From the NCBI GenBank assembly GCA_900545605.1, contig UQZL01000005.1, positions 31,155 to 95,154 of the forward strand: DNA of 64,000 nucleotides, given 5' to 3'. The translations under genes were made by a program, and so were the position numbers. The DNA comes from an uncultured Collinsella sp. (lineage in GTDB: Bacteria; Actinomycetota; Coriobacteriia; Coriobacteriales; Coriobacteriaceae). Every line of letters begins with the position of its first letter. Within the stretch, counting starts at the first letter, position 1. Below, piece by piece: positions 58,154 to 64,000 of the stretch. The notes under the pieces are model-generated. The model saw nothing but the letters and a program-made list of their open reading frames with translations. It was not told the DNA's origin and made no database searches.

Positions 58154-58993
58154 TTACGCCTCCTCGAGCTCGAGTCGGTTATCGGCGATGTCTTGGGCGG
58201 TTGCGCGGTAGAGCTCGTCGATAAAGGCGACCTTAAAGCTTGCCGGGGCATCGGCGACGGCGGCGGCACGCGTGCCGGCGACGTTGTAGACGGCGGTACC
58301 GCAGACGGCTGCCGTAAACGGATCGGCAGCGCAGGCGTACACGGCCAGCACGCCGCCCTGCGAGCAACCGCAGCCGGTAATCTTGGACATGAGCGGGCTG
58401 CCGCCGTGGGATTTGGCCACGGTCGTGCCGTCGGTAATCAGGTCGACTTCGCCCGAGACCACAACGGCGCCGCCGGTGTAGCGAGCGAGCGCCACGGCGG
58501 CATCGCGGGCGGCGTCGACCGTGTCGGTGGTATCGACACCACGTACGCGGCTCAGATCGGCCGACTCGCCCTCAAGACCCCACAGGCCGGAGAGTGCGAT
58601 GATCTCGGAGGCGTTGCCGCGTACGATGGCGGGCTTGTACTGCTTGAGCTCGTTTACCAGCTGGGTGCGCAGGCTACCGATGCCCAGACCCACCGGATCG
58701 AGCACCCAGGGCTTGCCGGCGTCGTGTGCCGCCTTGGCCGCGCGGGGAATCGTCTGCTCGTAGATGGGGAAGAGCGTGCCCATGTTGAGATAGATGGCGC
58801 CGCCGCCGGCAACGAGCGCCTCGCCCTCGTCGGGAAGATAGACCATGGCGGCCGAGCCGCCCACGGCGAGTTGCGCGTTGGCGACAAAGTCAATCGTCAC
58901 CGTGTTGGTGATGGAGCCGGCCATCGGGTTGGTGGCGCGAATCTCGTCCACGGCCTTGACTACCTGTTGTTTAAGCTGTTTCGAATCAATCAC
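58154..58993 (-). CDS. thiM: Hydroxyethylthiazole kinase
   Basis: 279-residue kinase that phosphorylates 4-methyl-5-(2-hydroxyethyl)thiazole for salvage. Features: PMAGSITNTVTIDFVANAQLAVGGSAAM (substrate site), VLDPVGLGIGSLRT, IVRGNASEI, VVVSGEVDLITDG and the anion-hole motif KITGCGCSQGGVLAV with the catalytic cysteine. It begins with GTG at 58993, eight bases after AAGGAGG; the open frame extends upstream into the riboswitch and is not coding there. First gene of thiM-TBP-thiE. Confidence 0.94.
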   Translation of the reverse strand: MIDSKQLKQQVVKAVDEIRATNPMAGSITNTVTIDFVANAQLAVGGSAAMVYLPDEGEALVAGGGAIYLNMGTLFPIYEQTIPRAAKAAHDAGKPWVLDPVGLGIGSLRTQLVNELKQYKPAIVRGNASEIIALSGLWGLEGESADLSRVRGVDTTDTVDAARDAAVALARYTGGAVVVSGEVDLITDGTTVAKSHGGSPLMSKITGCGCSQGGVLAVYACAADPFTAAVCGTAVYNVAGTRAAAVADAPASFKVAFIDELYRATAQDIADNRLELEEA

Positions 58994-59015
58994 TGCACAT
59001 GCCTCCTTGGCATAG

Positions 59016-59044
59016 AAAAGGGGCGCTGTGCATAGACAGCGCCC
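59016..59044 (-). terminator. Attenuator terminator of the thiM operon
   Basis: GGGGCGCTGT and ACAGCGCCCC arms with loop CTATGC, then TTTT on the minus strand, 16 bp downstream of the TPP riboswitch and 23 bp ahead of thiM. The expected off-state terminator. Confidence 0.88.
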
Positions 59045-59060
59045 CGGCAAAGGCGGCATG

Positions 59061-59146
59061 CTCCCTACGCCAGCATTAACTGACAGGTTCAAAGGATTGG
59101 GCCCATTGCCCTCTCAGCCTTGTGGTTTGCACCGCCGGCACTCCCG
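59061..59146 (-). promoter_or_regulatory. TPP riboswitch (THI element)
   Basis: On the minus strand the conserved elements come in order: CGGGAGTGCC, GGCTGAGAGGG, CCCAATCCTTTGAACCTG, and GTTAATGCTGGCGTAGGGAG. These are the TPP-binding loops of the THI box. It lies between 59146 and the terminator before thiM, and so couples thiamine pyrophosphate level to transcription of thiM, the thiamine-binding gene and thiE. Confidence 0.97.
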
Positions 59147-59176
59147 CATCGAATCTGTTGTTCCCTATACTAGCGC

Positions 59177-59278
59177 ACCTGCCAAAAAGGGACAGGTTTA
59201 TTTTGGCAGGTAACAACTGGGGTGATGCGTTTTCCCAGATAAAACCTACCAAAATAAACCTATCCCTTTTTGGCGGGT
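59177..59278. repeat. Inverted pair of 35-bp CTGCCAAAAAGGGAC arms
   Basis: Left arm (59177-59211) starts ACCTGCCAAAAAGGGACAGG and ends GGTTTATTTTGGCAGGT. The right arm (59244-59278) is its inverted copy with about three differences, separated by 32 bp. Each arm is itself partly palindromic. A single arm occurs at 35660. Between the TPP riboswitch promoter region and the HAD gene. Confidence 0.85.
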
Positions 59279-59318
59279 CGGTACAATAGACGGGATAAAG
59301 AATGACCGAGGGGACCTT

Positions 59319-60227
59319 ATGATCAAACTTGTGCTGACCGATATGGACGATACGCTGATTCCCGCTGGGCAAGACGGTGCCAGCGACTATGCCATCGAGG
59401 GCATTCATGCCATGCAGGCGGCAGGCCTGCATTTTGGCCCGGTTTCGGGCCGTCAACCGTCCGCGATGGGCTGGATGTTCCGCAATCGCTCCGAGTGTTT
59501 CTCGACCGGCGCGTTCTGCAACGGGCAGGTGATGTTTGTCGATGGCGAGGCGGTCGCCTCGCGCGCAACTGATAACGATGCCCTGATGCGCCTAGCCGAC
59601 TATCTGGAGCAAGAGACCGACGACACCTATCTCAAGGTCTACAGCCTGGGCGATGACTTTTGGGACAGCGATGCCTATTGCGTGACGAGCGATCCCGAGC
59701 GCGTGCGTCGTGCTATGGAGTCGGGCGGCAACGCGTGGCTCAAAGGCGAAGAGGCCCCGTGCCGTCCTGTCGTCGATGACGCCCCGGTATACAAGGCGAA
59801 TATCTGGAGTGCCCGCTCGCGCGAGGAACTCGCCGAGCTGCGTGAGCGCGTTGCCGCCGAGGTGCCGGAGCTCTCGCTCGTGTTCCCCAACAACCGCGTG
59901 CGCCTGTTCGACATTCTCCCGGCCGGCTGGGACAAGGGCTGCGCCACACTGGAGCTGGCAAGTGCCCTGGGTCTGACGCCCGACGAGGTCGCGGTGTTCG
60001 GCGACTCCGATAACGACCTGCCCATGATCGATGCCGTCCCCAACTCCGTGGCGGTTGCCAATGCCAACGAGGCCGTTACGGCCGCTGCGCGCTGGCATAT
60101 CGGCGCCGCGGCAGATGATGCGGTCGCCGAGGCTCTACACCAGGTTGCTGTCTGTGCGGCGACGGGGGAGATGCCGCCGTTTATGCGCCGAGCAGATGCG
60201 GCGGGCCCGCACATCGCGAACGCCTAG
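59319..60227 (+). CDS. HAD-superfamily (Cof-type) phosphatase
   Basis: 302-residue hydrolase of the HAD IIB class. Motif I LTDMDDTLIP with the nucleophile Asp, motif II in FGPVSGRQPSAM, a cap domain rich in acidic residues, motif III lysine in GWDKGCATLELASALGL and motif IV VFGDSDNDLPMID. Such enzymes dephosphorylate sugar or cofactor phosphates. RBS GAGGGG precedes ATG 59319. The LysR gene starts 10 bp after its end, so the two are probably one transcript. Confidence 0.92.
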   Translation: MIKLVLTDMDDTLIPAGQDGASDYAIEGIHAMQAAGLHFGPVSGRQPSAMGWMFRNRSECFSTGAFCNGQVMFVDGEAVASRATDNDALMRLADYLEQETDDTYLKVYSLGDDFWDSDAYCVTSDPERVRRAMESGGNAWLKGEEAPCRPVVDDAPVYKANIWSARSREELAELRERVAAEVPELSLVFPNNRVRLFDILPAGWDKGCATLELASALGLTPDEVAVFGDSDNDLPMIDAVPNSVAVANANEAVTAAARWHIGAAADDAVAEALHQVAVCAATGEMPPFMRRADAAGPHIANA

Positions 60228-60237
60228 GGAGGCCACT

Positions 60238-61134
60238 ATGAAGCTCCAGCAGCTCAGATATGTCGTCAAGGTTGCCGAGTGCGGCAGCATCACCGAGGCC
60301 TCGCGCCGGCTCTTTGTGTCGCAGCCTTCGATTACCGCGTCGATCCGCGATCTCGAAAACGAGATGGGTGTGCACATCTTTGAGCGCACCAACAAGGGCG
60401 TCATTGTGTCCGAGGAAGGCGAGACCTTCTTGGGCTACGCGCGCCAGGTACTCGACCAGGCCGACCTGCTCGAGGGCAAGTACAAAGGCACGTCCGAGCA
60501 GGTGCCGCACTTTAGTGTGAGCTGCCAGCATTATTCCTTTGCCGTTAATGCGTTTGTCGATGTAATCCGCGAGTTCGATGCCGCGCGCTACGACTTTACC
60601 CTACGCGAGGAACAGACCCACGAGATTATCGAGGATGTCGCGCACATGAAAAGCGAGCTGGGCATCCTGTATCTGTCCGAGCACAACCGCGAGGTCATCG
60701 AGCGCATGCTTGCCGCCAACGAGCTCGTGTTCGAAGGGCTCTTCTGCGCCACGCCGCATGTCTTCGTCTGCGCCGACCATCCGCTGGCGGGCCGCTCCAG
60801 CGTGACGCTCGAGGATCTGGAAGACTACCCGTTCCTGTCCTACGAGCAGGGCAGCTACAACTCGTTTTACTATTCCGAGGAGCTGACCTCGACGTTCGAG
60901 CGTCGCAAAAATATCCGCGTGCGCGACCGTGCGACGTTGTTCAATTTGGCCATGGGCCTCAACGGCTACACGGTATGCTCGGGCGTGATCAGCCACGAGC
61001 TCAACGGCCCCGGCATTATCTCGATTCCGCTCGACGTGGACGAGTACATGGAGATTGGCATCATCACGCGCAAGAACACGACGCTCACGCGCTACGGTCG
61101 GGCCTATATCGACGCGATTCGTCAGCATATCTAG
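60238..61134 (+). CDS. LysR-family transcriptional regulator
   Basis: 298-residue regulator. The N-terminal helix-turn-helix has CGSITEASRRLFVSQPSITASIRDLE, and the effector domain starts at about 92. ATG 60238 has GGGAGG upstream. It follows the HAD gene by 10 bp and precedes the MetE-type methyltransferase by 155 bp. The gap holds two palindromes that fit a LysR target, so control of the methyltransferase is likely (inference). The coinducer could be a methionine-cycle metabolite, but nothing in the sequence proves it. Confidence 0.92.
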   Translation: MKLQQLRYVVKVAECGSITEASRRLFVSQPSITASIRDLENEMGVHIFERTNKGVIVSEEGETFLGYARQVLDQADLLEGKYKGTSEQVPHFSVSCQHYSFAVNAFVDVIREFDAARYDFTLREEQTHEIIEDVAHMKSELGILYLSEHNREVIERMLAANELVFEGLFCATPHVFVCADHPLAGRSSVTLEDLEDYPFLSYEQGSYNSFYYSEELTSTFERRKNIRVRDRATLFNLAMGLNGYTVCSGVISHELNGPGIISIPLDVDEYMEIGIITRKNTTLTRYGRAYIDAIRQHI

Positions 61135-61180
61135 GCTGCTGTGCTCCGCACGGTTCAAGTCTCTTTATGACAGTCCAGAC

Positions 61181-61203
61181 TGATATAGGAAGCATCTATA
61201 TCA
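61181..61203 (+). promoter_or_regulatory. Putative LysR operator palindrome
   Basis: TGATATAG, seven bases (GAAGCAT), CTATATCA: perfect 8-bp arms with a T-N11-A core style, 87 bp upstream of the MetE-type gene start. Confidence 0.55.
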
Positions 61204-61235
61204 AACTGTTATAAACGTATATTTTACGATGACCA

Positions 61236-61249
61236 TATGAGCGCTCATA
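61236..61249 (+). promoter_or_regulatory. Perfect 14-bp palindrome upstream of metE-like gene
   Basis: TATGAGCGCTCATA, 41 bp before the start codon. Position fits an activation or repression site near the promoter. Confidence 0.4.
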
Positions 61250-61289
61250 CTCTGTCACAGTAAAGCAACCAATGCAAAGGGAGATATCT

Positions 61290-62423
61290 ATGAGCACTTC
61301 GATTCAACCGAACGCGCCGTTTCGTGCCGATATCGTCGGCAGTTTTCTTCGTCCGCAGGCTGTAAAGGACGCCCGTGCCGCCTATGTCGCGGGTAAACTC
61401 GACGCTTCCGGCCTTAAGGCCGTCGAGGACGATGCCATTCGCGATTTGGTGGACAAGCAAAAGGCCGCTGGTCTGCAGGTGATCACCGATGGCGAGTTCC
61501 GCCGCAGCTACTGGCACCTCGATTTTATGTGGGGCCTTAACGGCATCGAGCGCCGCACCTCACGCACGGGTTATATGTTCCATGATGAGGAGACGACGGC
61601 CGACACCGCCGTGGTTACTGGTCCCATTAGCGGCGAGGGCCACCCGTTCGTCGAGCATTTTAAGTTCGTCAAGGCGCTTGAGGGGGAGGGCCAGGTCGCA
61701 CGCCAGACCATTCCGGCGCCGATCCAGACGTTCTCTGAGGTCACGCTCGATCGCTGCGACGGCCAGCAGGAGAGCCTGCGCGCTGTCTATAAGACCGATG
61801 AGGAACTTGCCGACGCCATTGCGGCCGCTTATCGCACGGTGATCGCCGACCTGTACGCAGCAGGCTGCCGCAACATCCAATTTGATGACTGCACTTGGGG
61901 CATCTATTGCGATACCGACTTTGTGTCCAAGACCGGCATGAGCCCGGTTGACCTGCAAAAGGTGAGCGAGCTGGGCGTGGCGCTCAACAATGCCGCCATC
62001 GCGGGCAAGCCCGACGATCTGGTTATCAACACGCACGTGTGCCGCGGCAACTATCACTCCACGTATGCCTTCGAGGGTGGTTACGATCCCATTGCGCCGT
62101 ACCTGCTCGCACATGAGAACGTCGACGCGTTCTACCTTGAGTTCGATACGCCACGCGCCGGCGGCTTTGAGCCGCTCAAGTACGTTGCTCCCGGCAAGAA
62201 GGTCGTGCTGGGCCTGGTGACCACCAAGGCGGCTGAGCTTGAGGACGAGGACGTTATCGTCGAACGTATCCACGAGGCCGCAAAGTATGTGCCGCTCGAG
62301 AACCTGTACCTGTCGCCCCAGTGCGGCTTTGCCAGCTGCGAGATTGGCAACAAGCTGACCGAGGACGAACAGTGGGCAAAGATCGCGCTGGTCAAGCGCA
62401 TTGCCGAGCGCGTTTGGAAGTAA
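61290..62423 (+). CDS. Cobalamin-independent methionine synthase-like methyltransferase
   Basis: 377-residue single-barrel protein similar to the C-terminal half of MetE and to YxjG/YxjH and archaeal MetE. Zinc ligands are visible as the His and Cys in NTHVCRGNYHS and the Cys in LSPQCGFAS; the homocysteine-binding region starts ADIVGSFLRP, and DGEFRRSYWHLDF and DDCTWGIYCD are family strings. It transfers a methyl group to homocysteine or a related thiol; the donor is uncertain because the N-terminal folate half of MetE is missing. ATG 61290 follows AAAGGGAG. Confidence 0.92.
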   Translation: MSTSIQPNAPFRADIVGSFLRPQAVKDARAAYVAGKLDASGLKAVEDDAIRDLVDKQKAAGLQVITDGEFRRSYWHLDFMWGLNGIERRTSRTGYMFHDEETTADTAVVTGPISGEGHPFVEHFKFVKALEGEGQVARQTIPAPIQTFSEVTLDRCDGQQESLRAVYKTDEELADAIAAAYRTVIADLYAAGCRNIQFDDCTWGIYCDTDFVSKTGMSPVDLQKVSELGVALNNAAIAGKPDDLVINTHVCRGNYHSTYAFEGGYDPIAPYLLAHENVDAFYLEFDTPRAGGFEPLKYVAPGKKVVLGLVTTKAAELEDEDVIVERIHEAAKYVPLENLYLSPQCGFASCEIGNKLTEDEQWAKIALVKRIAERVWK

Positions 62424-62545
62424 CGCTACCGCTTGCAGGTGACGGCGCGCGCGAGACATGACGTATCGCGTACAATGGTTCGGATCGTATCGTTCGGGCA
62501 GGTTATCCGATATGCCTGATCGCCCTTCCATTCGAAAGGACTTCC

Positions 62546-63880
62546 ATGTCCCAATCCTCGACGCCCGCCGTCACCGATGCCATCTACGATGCATCGTCGC
62601 TCGGCCGCCCACGCATGTTTGTGTTGGGTTTGCAACACATGTTTGCGATGTTCGGAGCCACGGTGCTCGTGCCCGTGCTCACCGGCCTTTCCGTTTCGGC
62701 GACGCTTCTGTTCGCCGGCATCGGCACGCTGCTGTTTCATTTTCTATCGCGCGGTAAGGTGCCCGCGTTCCTGGGCTCCTCGTTTGCCTTTATCGCGGGT
62801 TATGCCGCCATTGCGCCCAACGGCGAGGCTGAGCTTTTGCCCTACGCTTGCCTGGGCGTAGCTTGTGCCGGCCTGCTCTATCCGGTGCTTGCGGCCCTGT
62901 TCCGCGCCTTTGGCGCCAAGCGTGTCATGCGTTTCTTCCCGCCGGTGGTGACTGGCCCCATCGTCATTTCCATCGGCTTGATCCTGGCAAGCTCTGCCAT
63001 TGCTAACTGCCAGACCAACTGGTTTGTTGCTGCTATTGCCGTTGCCGTGATCATCATCTGCAACATTTGGGGCCGCGGCATGGTCAAGATCGTGCCGATT
63101 CTGCTGGGCGTTGTGGTGAGCTATGCCGTTGCGGCGGTGCTGGGCGAGGTTGATTTTTCGGGGGTTGCCGCCGCGCCGTGGGTCGGTCTACCTGTCGTGT
63201 GGGACAACACCGTGTTCGCGCTCTTTGGACCGCAGTTCGATAGCAGTCTTGCCACGACGGCCATTATCACCATCATGCCACTGGCCTTTGCGACCATGAT
63301 TGAGCACATTGGAGATATTTCCGCCATTGGCTCTACCTGCGAACGCAATTACATTGCCGATCCCGGTCTGCACCGTACCCTGCTCGGCGATGGCCTGGCG
63401 ACTATCTTGGCATCGCTCTTTGGCGCCCCTGCCAATACGACGTATGGTGAGAACACCGGTGTGCTTGCCCTGACGCGCGTGTTCGACCCGCGCGTGATTC
63501 GCATTGCCGCCTGCTGTGCCATTGTGCTTTCGTTCTGCCCCAAGTTCGCTGCTGTGATCGCTGCTATGCCGGCATGCGTTATCGGTGGCGTGTCGCTTGT
63601 GCTCTACGGCATGATCAGTGCCGTGGGCGTTCGCAACCTTATCGAGAACCAGGTTGATTTCCAGAACAACCGCAACGTGCTGGTGGTGGCTCTGGTGCTC
63701 GTGCTTTCGCTCGGCATTGCCTACAGTACCACCGGCGCCATCGTGCTGGAGCTGGGCGGCGTGACGATTTCGCTTTCGGGCCTTGCCGTGGGCTCGCTGG
63801 TGGGTATCGTGCTCAACGCGATTCTGCCCGGCAATGATTTTGAGTTCGATGTCTCGGAACTCGAGGAGACTGTCAAGTAG
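62546..63880 (+). CDS. uraA: Uracil/xanthine permease (NCS2 family)
   Basis: 444-residue nucleobase transporter with about 14 helices. Family features: LGLQHMFAMFGATVLVPVLTGL (helix 1, with the QHMFAMFG motif), the substrate-site region SSFAFI, PVVTGPIVISIGLILA, the conserved ATMIEHIGDISAIG and GAPANTTYGENTGVLALTRV with the NTTYGEN signature of uracil permeases. It ends ETVK. RBS is GAAAGGAC. A TACAAT box lies at 62471. No PyrR binding loop is evident in the 122-bp leader. A terminator follows. Confidence 0.93.
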   Translation: MSQSSTPAVTDAIYDASSLGRPRMFVLGLQHMFAMFGATVLVPVLTGLSVSATLLFAGIGTLLFHFLSRGKVPAFLGSSFAFIAGYAAIAPNGEAELLPYACLGVACAGLLYPVLAALFRAFGAKRVMRFFPPVVTGPIVISIGLILASSAIANCQTNWFVAAIAVAVIIICNIWGRGMVKIVPILLGVVVSYAVAAVLGEVDFSGVAAAPWVGLPVVWDNTVFALFGPQFDSSLATTAIITIMPLAFATMIEHIGDISAIGSTCERNYIADPGLHRTLLGDGLATILASLFGAPANTTYGENTGVLALTRVFDPRVIRIAACCAIVLSFCPKFAAVIAAMPACVIGGVSLVLYGMISAVGVRNLIENQVDFQNNRNVLVVALVLVLSLGIAYSTTGAIVLELGGVTISLSGLAVGSLVGIVLNAILPGNDFEFDVSELEETVK

Positions 63881-63902
63881 TAGTTGTGTTCAGCTAAATC
63901 AA

Positions 63903-63939
63903 AAAATGGCGCCCATGCGTACGCGTGGGCGCCATTTTT
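63903..63939 (+). terminator. Rho-independent terminator after uraA
   Basis: AAATGGCGCCCA and TGGGCGCCATTT arms with a T-rich 3' end. The last 60 bp of the window show no feature. Confidence 0.85.
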
Positions 63940-64000
63940 AATTGCGGCTTTAGCCTGTGCGGGGCGCGCAGCGCGCCGCATCAGAAACCACCCGCTATGC

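Noticed and set aside
59000..59092. Upstream start of ThiM inside the leader
   Set aside because: That segment is the attenuator terminator and the end of the TPP riboswitch; GTG 58993 has a good ribosome site.
61135..61289. SAM or T-box riboswitch before the metE-like gene
   Set aside because: No kink-turn, GA pairs or T-box sequence seen; the leader is short and holds DNA-type palindromes instead.

Overview
The window is a chromosomal segment of a high-GC Gram-positive bacterium of the class Coriobacteriia. Collinsella is the most likely genus: gene content, codon use, short intergenic gaps and the palindromic spacer repeats all fit. This assignment is inference from protein families and was not tested by a search. 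About 54 protein genes are supported. There are no rRNA or tRNA genes, no CRISPR array and no complete insertion sequence.

Left part (1-26 kb). A truncated sensor kinase and its response regulator face a three-gene redox operon: a 49-residue CXXC protein, a membrane 4Fe-4S protein and a TlpA-like lipoprotein. Next come a large MacB/FtsX-type ABC transporter, an orphan membrane protein flanked by two inverted 180-bp foldback elements, a tRNA dihydrouridine synthase, glutaredoxin, an XRE/TipAS regulator, TrmO and a PatB/MalY-type aminotransferase. Two solute-sensing phosphorelays lie back to back. One is split into a binding lipoprotein plus a hybrid kinase; the other is a single BvgS/EvgS-like protein with two binding domains. 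Ion channels, a LOG protein, transporters and a GntR-controlled ABC module follow.

Middle (26.7-40.5 kb). A 4 x 80-bp array of tandem palindromes fills the gap before prfC. Then come a queuosine-precursor transporter with a candidate preQ1 riboswitch, an SDR oxidoreductase, ung, a transporter/LysR pair, a MATE pump, rRNA methyltransferases (RlmA-like, RsmJ), a GNAT enzyme and a Tet(M)-like ribosomal GTPase.

Accessory-looking part (40.5-48.2 kb). Two related P-loop ATPases with C-terminal winged helices flank a UvrA2-type ABC ATPase. Each ATPase gene is preceded by its own helically phased direct-repeat array, which looks like an autoregulatory operator. Beyond them lies a more AT-rich stretch with a serine recombinase, a direct repeat, a secreted protein and a DUF4230 protein. 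This is the best candidate for a little-described system.

Right part (48.3-64 kb). TrmL, a COG0523 GTPase, an ArsC-fold protein without its cysteine, a flavodoxin-like reductase, two paralogous cyclic-di-GMP proteins, a patatin-like lipase, a thiamine salvage operon (thiM, thiamine-binding protein, thiE) under a clear TPP riboswitch with an attenuator, a HAD phosphatase, a LysR regulator next to a MetE-type methyltransferase, and a uracil/xanthine permease.

Across the window about a dozen intergenic palindromes share a GGGAC-type core but differ in their outer arms. They mostly sit at gene 3' ends, and in two cases they supply the stop codon.
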